Origin: Membranipora membranacea
Lineage: Eukaryota > Bryozoa > Gymnolaemata > Cheilostomatida > Membraniporidae
Length of the DNA: 64,000 nt
Assembly (NCBI GenBank): GCA_914767715.1
Contig: OU612067.1
Coordinates: 32,650,162 to 32,714,161 of the forward strand
Direction of reading: 5' to 3'
Shown: positions 32,756 through 46,334 of the stretch, piece after piece
Layout: each line of letters begins with the position of its first letter
Position numbering within the stretch: the stretch's first letter is position 1
Position numbers and translations under genes: made by a program
Notes under the pieces: model-generated
The model's database searches: none
What the model was told of the DNA's origin: nothing
Seen by the model: only the letters and a program-made list of their open reading frames with translations

Positions 32756-35700
32756 ACACTGATCGCACATAACAAGAAGTGGAATCACTCCTATCAGTGC
32801 AGCTATGCTCAATTACTCACAAACTTTTATCTACAGTGCTGTACCACATACACATACAATGTAATTATACATACGATAGTTCTGTCGAGCACTACTATAT
32901 GCAAGTTTTGCCGATGATTATAGTTTCATATAATGCTATTTTGTCTGATGATGATATGAGACCTGCTTCATGGCAGCTTTTTATACTGAATATAAGTTTG
33001 CTTTGCAAGGAATCGAGTTTGTTATTTGATCAGCCTGTGCGCCATTATTCAGGAAGTAAGTCTAGATTTGAGCCATGTTTTAGGAGCAGTGCTGCAGGAT
33101 TGATAGGAAAGCATTGCATTGTCTATATATTCTCACTCCTCTACATCTTAATGTGCTATTTATAGATAGTCGGGGATTGTTGGTTTGTATTTTCCAGTCC
33201 ATCCTGGTTGTGTTGTCTATATGGGCATAATTAGAGTTGGCTGGCAGTGCACTGCAAAGTATTCAATCATATCGTAGTTTGTTGTCGACAGTTTCCGAGC
33301 AATTTATTGACATTCTAACTCAGAGTATAAATAAGGTGATTCCAACTACAGCAGTATAGTACGTGTTACTGACAACACATTATAGGATCCTCCCATGATT
33401 AATGATTATATGGGGTCAATATATGTGGCATGTTTATGCCATACCTTCAAGGTTATACACTGAACATGGCCGTAGTTGAGCAAATACTTTGAGCGTGTGA
33501 AGTGGCCCCAGATTGGATATTGTAAGCCCCTCCTGTGGAGTTTGGGGTTAATCTCTCTCTCTTAATTTTCATGATATAAATAGCTAATGGGAAGTCCCAA
33601 ATGAGCGTGTTATTGAGTGGAACATTCAATTATAGCATATTTAGGCCACTCATTTGAGAATTTTAGGGGAGGCAGAGTATCCCTGCCTCACCTAGAACTA
33701 CAGCCCGCTGAACCATTCAGCCCTGCTGTACAGTAACTCCCTGGCCCGCCTTATCAGCAAAGAATATAAATACTGCTATCAGTACAACGCATAACATTAT
33801 ACATGGTGTACTTGTAAAGGCCTTTTAGTGATTTATGATGCTGAGAGATCTTTATTTTGGTGATCTGACACTTCATCGGCAGACATATGACTTGATCGGT
33901 CTATGTTATGATCTGGCTGTATCTAAACATCCTACATGTTTGTTCATATGGCCTTATCATGACCAGCTTTGTATCAAGTGCTTCTTTCTGTATATGATAT
34001 GTATATATAGATGTGACATGTGTTAATGTGATGCTCAAAATTCACAAAATTCTTGTAGTATAATAAGAATGGCATCAAAAGTCTAGCTGTTATTATATAA
34101 CCAGGTACCTTTTCCCAACTATTGCATCATCACCGGCAAAGTACAGTAAGAATTTAGGAAGCTTGTTATTTGATACCGCTGGCTTAACTTAACACAGCAT
34201 AGTTTTTCTTCACAAGTTAGTCAAAACAAAGAATTTTCTCGTCTTTTGCCCTGGCTTTGTTACTTGCAGGAACACGACCATGGCCCTATAAATTTAGGCC
34301 GTATGTGTTCATTTTATCATTTCACTGCACCAGTTTACTACGCACTGAAAGAAAGCTGTAACCGGGATCTCATCATATGGAGCACATCAGACTATTTATC
34401 TGATATGTATATTTTGTTTCGAGACCGTTGCTCACATACTTTTCCGTAACCTTCCCTGAATCATTTTGATTCTATTGGGATACTTAGACCAGGTACAGCT
34501 TTCTTTCTCAGGTTTCAATGCCAACCAACAAGGAAGTACCCAAGATCCTAATTATTGGCAATGCTGTTGGGGCGCAAGTGAATTCCCATCTTGCTGGATT
34601 TTGTGGTGCTTAGGCTACCAATAACTACGTGTGTATTTTTTTCTGCATGTTATAGCAAATAACTTAGCCTTAGTTTCTACACATGAATAAGTCAATGTCG
34701 GGTATGATTAAAATAACAGCTCAGTGATAGGATATACAGCTTTGCTTTTCATCGGTTAAATTACATTAATTAGGGATAAAAAATTACTCTTGTTTCCAGT
34801 GCAGAAAAGCAAGTCTAAAAAATATTAATTTTATCATCGCTCATTGCGTGAAAAAACCAAATCAATAAATCAACTCAACGTATTGGTGTTCAGATTCGTT
34901 TTTCTTTTCATTTCTGAACAACAACAAAGTTAATCATGTCCAAGTTGTGAATTATAATGGCCAGCATTGCATTCGCTAATTAATTTTCAAGTTTCGATAT
35001 AATTGGGATTTGTACACGACAATAATCTTAAACAGCTTACGACTAGTTTTACAGTTTCAGTTCTATTCATCATAAAGCCGGAAGATAATTGTAATTAATA
35101 AGTCAATGATATAATGTCCTCTTATTGTAGATACATCTAATTGTACACTAACCACCAGCATAAGACCAAGGAGTTAGAGACTCCTTGATAAGACTAAGGC
35201 AATACATGCTGTTAGTTTTTTCAATATAAATCAATGATATGCGCTTGTTACTGTGCGATCCCCAAACTCAACTTAAGATTCTCTGCATGTACCTCAAATA
35301 TTTCATTATGTATAAATCGTTGCAGGCAGGGGTGACCTTTACCCAAAGTTGATGTTTCAGCACGACATCCTCGCTGCTATGAGTCCTTTCACATTGGCCC
35401 GATGTCTCCTCTGTAAATCATGGGACTTGTGTGATAGATTAATCTCGCTTACCCTTAACTTTTTGTTGTTGAAATTTTAGAGGCTTTTTCGTCGGCGACA
35501 TAGTCGACAATTCACCACGTTTAAATCGTTGGAGACCTCTCTAAAGCATTTAAGCTGCTCACGTCTTGCTGTCATGTAGACACACAACCTGGTTGCAAAA
35601 ATATTTGGATCTTCCGCATCAAGTTGCGTTCATCAATCGCGCTCGCTCAGAGTCTTGGGCGCCCACCCGCAGCGTAAGAATTATTTAGCCTGAGAACCTG

Positions 35701-36524
35701 GCGCTCTACCCAGGCTATGTGCAACTTCCTGTATAGCCAATCAGAGCATTGCTAAGTGCTTATGTATGATTGGGCAAAATTCTCTGTGTTTGGTCACATG
35801 GTGAAACTGTTTCCTGTATGAAAAGCCTGGATGTTGAGAGGGAACTGGTTCAGCTAGATAACTGATGTCTATGAACAAATTTGTTTTGTAATCATCACCA
35901 GCACTGTTGTATAGGTAAGCCTTATTTATTTGCTTTCTCTTCAAACAATGTTGCTTCATTATCAACCATGCTCTGTGCTTGTTTCATCTTACACTGCTAT
36001 ACTTCCCTCAGATTGGTCTGGACTGTTGAACATACAGCTAAGAATCTTTTCATCACAGAAAATTACACAGTTGAGTACTCCAGTAAGGAAAGCTATGAAT
36101 GGGAGTTGTCAGCCCTTGCCCCTAATCAACATCACATTTTAGTCAAATCACCTCACTTATCAGACTACTGCATCTCATGATATTTTCTCAGACTCATACC
36201 AAGTTTACTGATAGATAGACAGGGTGTTGTCTAATATGCTTCTAAGCTGTCGGTAGGGTAGCAGCACAAGTGAATACGTGCTCAATCGCAGTGAAACATT
36301 TACCATTCTTCTTTCATGATGATCATGAGACTGACGACAGTCTTAACGAAGACATGTCCACTCGGTTTTTTACTTCTTGCCGCACTAGTCACCACGCGTT
36401 TAGAGTTATAATGATACACATACCATTGTTTGTTGTTGGTTGTAGATATCCGCTGGTGTAACCTTGAGTGATTTCCTCTTGCTTAGCAGTGCTCTTCATC
36501 AGTGACTGAGTTGGTATATGGAGC
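32756..36524. other. Intergenic, no gene recognised
   Basis: The first few hundred bases are probably the 3' untranslated region of the KYAT3-like gene. Open frames of 60-128 codons here (for example 32779-33165 and 35881-36180) lack family similarity and splice context. One 7-bp-duplication hairpin lies at 35160-35194. Nothing else is supported. Confidence 0.5.
35160..35194. mobile_element. 21-bp CAAGGAG hairpin with 7-bp target duplication
   Basis: The element at 35167-35187 starts CAAGGAGT and ends ACTCCTTG with a 5-bp loop. It is flanked by exact ATAAGAC copies (35160-35166 and 35188-35194). Confidence 0.75.
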
Positions 36525-39500
36525 ATGCAGCTGAAAAATCCAGAAGTCCTCGCAATGTCTGATCCTTCAGGTAGGCTGTAATATTCGTTGCTGTGTAGGT
36601 ACATATTTTGTGGGGGGGGGGCACCTCAGCCCTCACTAATTGTTTATGAACCATTCAGGCCCATGATGTTGCTAAATTATACTGATAGTGCTTCTTTACG
36701 AGTAAGACAACCGTGCTATGCGCCCACATGTAAATGTGAATGTAAAGATCTGATTATAAATGGATCTAACCACTGCAATGTACCACTGCGGGTATCGCTC
36801 ATGCTTGTCAAGTGTATTATGTGCTGGATAATTTGTATTGCAGATGATTCCAAGCCTTCAAAGGCAGCAGCAGCACAATCAGAGAAGCCCGCTGATATCG
36901 CTGCTGATACAGAGTCTGATGCTGATAGCTTCAAATCAGCGAACAGTCCGCCCACTACTCCTACCGGAGCCTCCTCTAATAGTCGCCCTACAACTCCTAC
37001 CGACACCGGAGCCTCGGGTAAAAACTATGAGCATAACGGGGCAGGCGATCATGCTAACAATGGCACAAAAAAGAACTCAAACGAAGGCCAAAAACTATCC
37101 AGTGACACAACAAAATCGATGGAAGTAGATCTGTCACCAAGTAACAACGATAAAAACTTGACAGAACTTGTAGAATCTCCAAAACCTGATGAAAGTAGGC
37201 CAACATCTGAAATGAGTTGGAATTCTGAGCTCAAAGCTTTGGAGACTAGCGGGGAGAATTCTCCCAAGCCAACAGAAAGTTTATTAGATTTGGATTGTAG
37301 CACGGATAACCCTCCTAATACTCAAACGAGCTCATCATCACAACCCGACACGGAGGATCTTGAACCTTCTCACACTGACTCTTTAAATCAACCAAAACCT
37401 ACAAATACTGATTCCAAAACAATAAATACAAACACTCTGACTGAGCAAAGTTCTGGCGGTGAGACTCTGTTGAAACCTATGGATAAAACTAATGTTGATG
37501 TTGATAGTGCAAAGGACTGTGAAGGTATGTATATAGGTGGTACTTCATGTGCTTATAGCCGCTGCGGGTACCGTACTTCATGTGCTTATAGCCGCTGCGG
37601 GTACCGTACTTATAACCGCTGCGGGTACCGTACTTATAGCCGCTGCGGGTACCGTACTTATAGCCGCTGCGGGTACCGTACTTCATGTGCTTATAGCCGC
37701 TGCGGGTACCGTACTTATAGCCGCTGCGGGTACCGTACTTATAGCCGCTGCGGGTACCGTACTTATAGCCGCTGCGGGTACCGTACTTATAGCCGCTGCG
37801 GGTACCGTACTTATAGCCGCTGCGGGTACCGTACCGTACTGTACTTCCAAAACTATACTTCCTAAGTATTAAGGCTAAAACTTTGTTATCCGCTTTGGCT
37901 ATAAATGTTAGTAATTATGAGCTCCCAGTTCTACTCTTGGATTCTTAAATCTGGGTGAGTGATGACTTGTATGCACTCCACAGGCTTGTAATGTGATTTC
38001 AGTGCCTAAGGACCCTGTCTCAGAAGGTAAAAACAGTGAAACAGCAGCAGTAGACTCCAAGTCTAACAATGATGGGGACACGATAGGGGATGGATCAAAG
38101 GCTACTACTAATAAATATACACCACAGTAAGTCTAAATTAAGTCCCAACTTTATACTTTATTGGATGCTTTTGAAACTTTGATCCATGCAAAGGAAAATA
38201 AGCTCCTCACATGAATGAATAAATGATCAGCTTTCTCAGACAGAGTCTAAACTGAAGCCAATCTTTAAAATTGTGTGTCTTGAGGAGGGGGGGGGGCGAC
38301 CCGATCTTCTATTGATAGAGAGTGATCTCAAATTACTGCAATCAACAGTCCTCATACTTGAAGAGCTGAATCTGTTTTAGTTTGCGAAATTTTTTTGGTG
38401 CAGGATATACCCCAGCTACAATTTTTAACAAACAATATGTTCGAGGTAGGAAAACATTTTTATCAGCTAAGTGCCACACGACTTGTTTTTTAAACAGTCT
38501 CATACCTCATACATCAGACTCCTAAATGACAACCCCTGCTTACAGTTACCATAATTTTGCTTCATCATTGATGATATGCAATAAAACAATCTCTCTCTCT
38601 ACAGTATAGAGAGGGTGTATATGACAGTTATTCGCTGTTAATATTGTGCCTCGGGTTGGCTTTCTTGCTACTAAATAATATTCTCTCAGAACTTACCGAA
38701 AGTAATTGCCGTAATCTCCTAAGAGATGATTTTGATAAATTGAGAGCGGCACACTCTTATGATGTTTTGTCTGTTTCGTCACTGCAGTTGTATCACTAGA
38801 TTTCTTTCCGTCACATATACTAACATATAATTTGATTACTTTTATAAGACAGCAGAAAGTCACCGAACCCCTAAGTGCAGAGAAGAACGAGGCAAAACGT
38901 GAAACTCCGGATAAAGAGAACCAGACAGGAGGACAGAATAAGCCTGCAGTCTCTCAGGAGGGAGTAAAGACCGTCTTTAATATAGAGCCAAGTCAGAGCA
39001 CTGGACCTAATGCACAGGATATAAAAGATGGACACGCCTACCTACGCCCCATGCCTAAAGTTCTATATCAGGTTTGAAATCTAAGTATATGTCATACATC
39101 ACTCAATGATTGCCAGAGGCCTATGTATATCACTATTTATGGAACAGCCTGCCATATGCGTACCAACTGATATGTTAACATGGATCAGTAGAAATTAATT
39201 GTATCTAGCTAAGAATCTGGCCACTTGGCAACAATATATATATTGTGGAGTTTCTGCGTTGATCCGATACCGAAGACTGTTATCAGATCTGTCATATCGA
39301 TTAAAGGTGTCCTGCATAGCACTGTGCCTGATTCTTGGATATTAGCATCCTCTTTGCCATTGCTACTCCACATCAAAAATGTATTGTGGATGATAGCAAA
39401 CTTTGACGCTACTAGCATGCTTAAGATCTCTTTAACAGCGAATCCATTACTATATTCTTATTATACCTGAATCCATGTCGACGCCTCTGGAACATAATTA

Positions 39501-42500
39501 TTATACTGATTAAGCTTGGTCATGTTGTGTAATTGGTAAAATAAGACAGGAGTTGTGCTCTCCTTGATTTAAAGGAGATAACTCCTAAATATTTGTACTA
39601 ACTGGTGTACAGCAAGTTTTATTTTAGTGGGTAGATTACACTTAACATTTATTTCTTTCCATGAGATATGACGTAATTTGTACCTTCAGCTGGGATTGTC
39701 GCTTATGAGAGAAGTTGTGTATGAGGGACTCTCCAAGCACGTGGCAGAGTCCAGGGAAAGAGGCGATAAGAAATACAGCTTTGATCAGTACAAATCACTG
39801 CATAAATCTCTACAAAACCTACGGAAAGAGAACAAAGGCCTCAAGGTCAATTTTAACAAGGTCAGTAGTTTTAATGACTAAACATTATTTTCCAAACAAT
39901 AATATCTCGTACAGCGTGCAAGACCTTTGAATGTCCCGAATTTGAAGCCTCTTTTCAGGGGAGCTTCATCGTGTTTGAAAACTGAAAACATCTTAGCAAG
40001 TTTCTTCTTACAGCGGCAATAACTCATGTTATCAACAAAAAAAGATGTAAGTTTATGGTACACATGAATAGTATGTGAAAAGAAAGATGTCATGCACATT
40101 TTGTATGATTTTCTCCCTGCTTGCCTCCCCCACTCAATCAAACAGACATACATATGTACGTAATAGCGTTCCTGGCCAATTTTTTAGTTCATATTGATGT
40201 ATTTTACAGGTTTGTCCTGCAATAATTGATGGTCGAGAATGTGGATTCAGAACTGAATCGTCCATAGCCTTGGAGACACACATGAGCACTAGTCACTTCA
40301 ATCGAGCGGGGCGGTACTGCTGTGCCCGCTGTGATTATACCTGCGCTCACCCAAGTTACTTCAGAAACCATGTGTTAGAGAAACACGGGCTTATAAGTGT
40401 CGTAGTGAGACCTGAGGCTTTCTTCACTTGTAAGATGTGTCTGTATGAGACAAACAACAGTCAGGCCAGGCTGGATGTGAGTATCTTATCATATCGCACG
40501 GCTAACTTATTAATTATCAATTTTGTAACACAGTAATGGAACCTTGAGTACTCGGGAGGACTCAGGATTCAGTTTCAATTTCATTGTCTGAAAAATTGAA
40601 TACAGAAACAACATTTGTTTAGTGCTGACGATAAACTTATCAGCCTGAATACCATGAATATTCAATAATCATGATAAACTATTTTTGAATGAAAGTTGGT
40701 CCCTTTTAATTAACTTTCATCCCTATTATTATGCATGGATAAATGAATAAACCCTCATTGCCACCACGTTTGACGTGAAATGGATGCTGTGGTAAAATCA
40801 ATTAATGAAAAATGTTTTTGAGCTCATTAAATGGACGGCAATGACAAAAATATAATATATGAATATAAATCATAATCTATTGTAAATCAACCCTAGAATC
40901 GTCTTCTTTTAGACGCACATGCAATCTTGCACAAAGTCGTTTGTGCTCAACAAGAATTGTGCTTCTGCGGCTTCTGATAATACACCACTAGATGAGAAGA
41001 TTTTCAAGGTCGATAAGCCCCCTCTGGTGGCAACTCGAGCCTCTGCACCACCCCCTATAAACCCTAAAACTCACCAGTCTCCGTCAATAGTCACAAAAAG
41101 TACAGGCGGACCACAAGGTATGTATGATTGAGTAGTAGTTATAATAAGGGCTGAGATGTCTGACCCCGGCTTGACCTTGACTGATTCTGACCTGGTTGGT
41201 ATTACTCTTTTGGGACCTGAACCCAGCGCTGTAGGATCGAATATCTCCGTACACTTCAGTTATAATGATAAGAAAGATATCCTAATATCTCTGAATATAC
41301 AGTACTGGTGTCAGTGAGAAAAAAAGCTTTAAAAACTATAGGCCAGTTGACTCATGAAAGGATAGCGATTCAAGTTCTATGTGTAACTGATGCACTGCTG
41401 CTTATCAGAGCTGGGCCTGAATAATGACCGTTAACCTGACCCTGTGCTGCATTATATTATGAGCTCCCAATACATTCCTGAGTGTTTGCAAAAGATCTAC
41501 AAATTCTCTAAATCTATTATCCTGCCTTATGTTGTCATGATGGCGACCAATCAAGTTTGGTCCAATTTTGCTGCATTTTGAGTTGCTGTCCCTCAGCTCA
41601 TCAAGAAATGCAGACAAATTGGATCAAACTATGCTGACCAATGTCGTTAGTGCTGCTGTATATTAATGCTGCTTTCTCGTTACAAACTGCTATTGCTAAG
41701 TTGTACTCTTGAGAAGTTGCACTCTAGCTTAGTTGCACTCTAGCTACCAAGCTATGTTTCAGTGGCTCAACCTCAGTTAATTTTTAATTTTAGGTCAGTC
41801 TCTTCAGACAACGATCGCAGAGCGTTTAAACACAGCGGCAGCAAAGAAGGCAATTGTACCAAAATTGGACCTTAAATCATTCAAGATGCTGACAAATACA
41901 CCCGGAGGTGGAGCTCCAGAAGTCAGGAATATAACTCAGATCGGCGGCGCTGGTGTGAGTGATACTGCATTACTAGGCTACTCCTAATTACTGACATTAT
42001 AACTCTCTCAATAAACCTTACAATCCGCTCATGTTTAGCCTAGAGATGCACACTTCTCTCAGTGCTATCCGCAGACTGACTGCAGTTTTGTGTACTATGT
42101 GGTGGCTATGACCTTAAGCCCCGCCCATGTCTCAGCATACAAAAGAATATCTACTATTTTCTGTTATACTATGATAGTGATGATATAATATCTTGTGTTC
42201 TGTAGAACTCTGACATTTGTCAGTGTGAGGTGTGCGATGGATATATACAAGGTATACAAGCTATGAGGGTGCATATGCAGTGGTGTCATAATATCAACAT
42301 AACTAATATATATAAACCTGAGGTACGCTGTCCTATCTTTCCCTGCACAGCTTCATTCTACACAGTACAAGGATTAGCTCGACACAGCAGGGTGAGTCCA
42401 CAGATGTCAGGGATATATATCCTTACATTGAGAGGTGCAGTACAGTACAGTATGCAGTACAGTAAGTGAATTACCCAATGCATAGTATGCTGGCTTATGA

Positions 42501-45136
42501 TATACACAATGGCCACATGCTTATGGGATGGTGAGTATCAGTCATAAGGATAACGCTATGTATCAGTCACTTCCACTCACATGTCAGGGATGAGAAGCTC
42601 TGACTTGGTGTGTGAGTGTTTGAAGTAGAACGTCAGGAAGCCATCGACTCTGAGAAGGTTTGGGTGGGGAGGGACACTTCTCAGTGAGTGTAATTTAAAA
42701 TCGAGTATTTTAACTTTATTTTTGTGTTCACAAATATGTCAATGTCTGGGTCTTGTTTGTTAAATTATTGGTAATTAGAGATATGACATTTTTTCTCAAA
42801 TTTTCATCACAAGGAGAAACTCTTCATGTACATATGACGAACACCTAACTTGACCCAGTGAACTAATTACAGGGCCCGCACAGAACCATTCAGCAGACCT
42901 TATATGCCGTGGACATGGTTATTACGTCTGTGTCACATGATATGGAGGAGATTAATGTGTTATACATGATCGATGTTTATTTTGCAGAGATGTAGATTAC
43001 ATCCTAGCGTCAATGTATCTAAAACAGGCTTCTTCTGTTTCATCTGCTTAAATAAATATCAGACGAGTCAAGTTGAGCATATGCTGGCTAAACATCTCCC
43101 CGACCTCAAGGTATATATTTTACACCTGCCAACTCTCAATCAGTTGCAACTGTATAAGCTGAGTGATTGAAATTCACAAAATGTAAATCATTTCTCCAGA
43201 AATGATTAATTAGATTACCAAATGAAGAATTTAAAAAATAAAGCCTCTTGTGAATAATATTATTTTGACCTCGATGAGAGATAACAGAGTTGTTGTCTAC
43301 TGTCAGTGAAGGACACAACTGCTAATATTTTCATGAGTTGGCCAAAAAACTTTCAAATTAAGCCAGTAGTGATTACCAATAGCCATCTCAGTCATTCAAA
43401 GTCTTATCTCATGTGATTTCAGAGGATGGTAGAGATGAAGCAATGCTTCGCTCACGCATGTATGGGGAAGTCGATCAAAACACAGTTCTCTGATGTCAAT
43501 CAGTTACAGACACATCTAGCCTCAGTACACAAGCTTAGAATGACTGGTCTGTCAGGGCTGGGCAGCACTAGCCTCGGTGCTATCAAGGTAAGGGTCAAGG
43601 TCAATCTGACATGTGCTCTGTATTTAGATTAGTGTATATTTGTGGGATTATGTAGACCCTCCAATTGTCAAATAATTGAATACTCCATTGCTAATCTGGT
43701 AATGTAAAACAAAACATAGCTGATTGATTTATTATAGCTTATAGAATCTATTTATTATAGCTTCAGTAACATTGTTTCTGAACAGTTCATGAATAAATTT
43801 GGAAAGAAATTAATAGTACTTTGACTACTCAATAAATCAACACTGATAGTTATTTGTTAATGTGTTACTGATAGTTATTTGTTGATATGTGTTTTAGTTC
43901 CAGCCGTTTTGTTCTATCTGTAAGCTGAAGTTTGATTCATCAGCTGAGTTTGGTAAGCACTGCTCAGATAATCACGTACATCTATGTGATCTGTGTGGAG
44001 TTCAATGCAGCACTAAGCTTAACCTAAAGGTGAGAGGCTAGCGCCGACATTTATCTATTTTATATTAGGTATATTAACTTAGCAAATGTGTTGGCTCTGA
44101 TTGGCTGGTGGAGAGAGCCAATCAGATCAGAGTCAACTCATTGACTCATATTAACCCAAACCTGGAGAGGATATACCTCATAAACCTTTCTGTCTTACTT
44201 AGATGCTATGAGAAGCATTATGGCTTTATTCTTGGTTAACTTCTTCCAATTTTAGCTGTTTTTCATCATTATATATATTGTGGGCCCATTTCCTTCAAAT
44301 ATGTATAAGTTGACCGTGGGCTCGGAAGGTATTATTATTGTAGAATTTGTGGTTTGCCTACTAAATATCGTTCTGATTGGCTGAATATAGTTACCACCCA
44401 CATGTATTTCGCTTTTGATGAGTTACAGGTTTTGTTATCCGACGGTCTGCTTCTGTTTTAGGTACACAATGATACAGCTCACCCACTGAGATACTGTATT
44501 GCCTGTGATAAGTCGCTCATGCGCAAATCATACATATCTCATGTTCTCTCCACACACAAAGCCTGTCATGTGAGATTACCAGTCAAACGTCTGAGTGATG
44601 ATCTGTTCCAGTCTTACATGAAAAAACCGCGGAGGGCAGAATGGTGGCCTGAGGAAACGCAACAGTCACTAGATAAGCCAGCCACTCAGAAATCGAGCGC
44701 TGTCACCACCAATAAGGATGAAGAATCTACTAAGCCTGGAGCTGATTGTGTCGAGGAGAAGGAAAAAATGGACTCATCGGAGGCCACAACAGATATCACT
44801 GAGAACAAATCCGCTGCAGCAAAGGTAGGAGAGGAAACTTCTGATACGCAAGTGGAGAAAACTTCTGAAAAAGAAGAGGAAAAACCTGCTGGAAAACTTA
44901 TAGAGAAAACTTCTGAAGTACAAGTGGAGAAAACTACTGAGAAACAAACAGATAATATATCTGGAAGGCAAGAGGAGAAACTTAGTGAAAGCAAAGAGGA
45001 GAACAAAGTGACTCCTACTGGTAAAGAGCAAACAGCAAAGTCTGATTCTGGGGATAAGGGGGAGAAAACTCCGATTCAGAAGGATGTGAAGAAGGAAGAT
45101 GAGGCAGCTGAAAAGATAGACACGGACGAAAACTAA
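36525..45136 (+). CDS. Multi-C2H2 zinc-finger protein, 13 exons
   Basis: Exons 36525-36570, 36844-37524, 38003-38126, 38849-39071, 39690-39860, 40210-40476, 40913-41117, 41794-41954, 42206-42391, 42988-43110, 43423-43587, 43898-44029 and 44462-45136 (TAA) join in phase to 1052 residues. Residues 1-360 are low-complexity Ser/Thr/Pro/Asn-rich. Residues about 416-860 carry roughly nine C2H2-type fingers, many degenerate or split by introns, e.g. YCCARCDYTC...H..EKH, CQCEVCD...H..WCH, FFCFICLNKY...H, FCSICKLKF...H, LCDLCGVQC...H and YCIACDKSL...H. The last 160 residues are an acidic/lysine-rich tail with repeated 'EKTSE'. Most exons in the finger region are phase 0. It is probably a nuclear DNA- or chromatin-binding protein; orthology is not recognised (MEP-1-like architecture is only an impression). 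The start exon is the least certain part. Confidence 0.85.
37541..37834. repeat. 24-bp minisatellite in intron 2 of the zinc-finger gene
   Basis: About 11 units of TTATAGCCGCTGCGGGTACC plus 'gtac'; three units are lengthened by 'ttcatgtgc'. The unit length is a multiple of three. The frame of exon 2 therefore runs on through the splice donor at 37525 and the whole array, as repeated YSRCGYRT, until a TAA at 37863-37865. The array is also open in other frames on both strands. The canonical GTATGT donor and the in-phase join to the next exon favour its being intronic. Confidence 0.9.
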
Positions 45137-46334
45137 ACGAGTTTACATACATTGTGGTTTCAATCGTAAATTGATGAATGACCCAAAGTATATATTCCCT
45201 GATATCAATGTGGATGGACTGAGAAGTGAGCATTATATAATATACACAGCCATCACAGCAGGCACAGCAGCTCTCCAGTTGGGATTTTCTTGTAAATATC
45301 CACATAATCAGATTGATAGTGTAGAGTCTTCTCTTCTTTACTCTTAGAATCTGACAAACAACTTTGTAAATAGCAATTAGTAGTAGGTTCTCAATTTCTA
45401 TGTTGTATATTGTTGTTCAGATTGTTGAAAATTGTTCTATTTTGTTGCCATCATATTTTTAACGTTTCTCATGTTTATTTGTACCAATGTTTTATTTTCT
45501 TCGCTAGTTGTATTCTATTTCAATATTTTTGAATTACATCACTCTACGACATATCACTATGTACTTCAAGAGTATTCCATTTTATTTTATTCAATAAATA
45601 CTGGACCATGGGATAGTATATGTGAAAGGCTTACAGTATAAAATATACAACTCTAGATTACACAGTATGCATATATGTGGTAATAATACTATTACTGCTT
45701 GGATTTTTTTAAGTCATGTTGGAAACTTTGATGTAGGTCATAACCTTGAATATCTGGAAAAGCATGTATGTCGCGCTGACTTCAATATCAAATAACTAGT
45801 CAAGTTAAACACAGGAAAGTCCTGGGGTTTTGATCGCAATACTTATAATATTTAAAGTAATGATGCACCTGTTGATATATATGAATGAATATAGTTATTT
45901 AACCCTTGAAAACTACATACAGAGCTAAGCATTCTGCTGTAGGCTAACTATTGCCCGACTATAAAATTATTTGGTGTCTGGTAATAATTTTATGGTGACA
46001 AAAATAACAGCTTTTATTTGGTACATAGGGTTAGTTGAATGCCCTACACACATCTCGCATCGTATAAAGGATAAAATAGCTCGAATTTTCTGTACATTGA
46101 AGCAAATTTGGCACATAAGTTACTGAGATTCATTTTGATTGTTTAACTTTTGATATAAAAGAAAAATACTGAGAGCAGAGTATGCTAAAGTATGAGTTAC
46201 TTCCTCTCATAAATTAAGATCTGATAGCACTTGAGATATGACACCTATATTGGGGAGGGTTATGTGATAGGTGATTGCTATATCGATGTAATACTGGTCG
46301 TTTATTCAGAGTATTTGTATGAGTATTCTTGGCA
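45137..46334. other. Intergenic between two convergent genes
   Basis: AT-rich sequence that should hold the 3' untranslated ends of the zinc-finger gene (+) and the coiled-coil gene (-). No further coding sequence was seen. Confidence 0.6.

Noticed and set aside
32779-33165. 128-codon open frame just after the KYAT3-like gene
   Set aside because: Biased toward Ser/Cys/Leu/Tyr, no recognisable motif, and sits where the 3' untranslated region is expected; taken as chance.
35881-36180. 99-codon open frame upstream of the zinc-finger gene
   Set aside because: Part of the translation looks protein-like, but no exon borders or family support it.
37537-37872. Repeat proteins of the VLIAAAGT and KYGTRSGY types from the minisatellite
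   Set aside because: Other frames of the 24-bp array; open only because the unit length is a multiple of three and lacks stops.
39547-39585. CAGGAGTT...CTCCTTG and AAGGAGATAACTCCT hairpins as family members
   Set aside because: Stems are imperfect and no flanking 7-bp repeat is present.
44686-45006. 106-codon minus-strand open frame rich in Ser/Phe
   Set aside because: Antisense of the Lys/Glu-rich tail of the zinc-finger gene.
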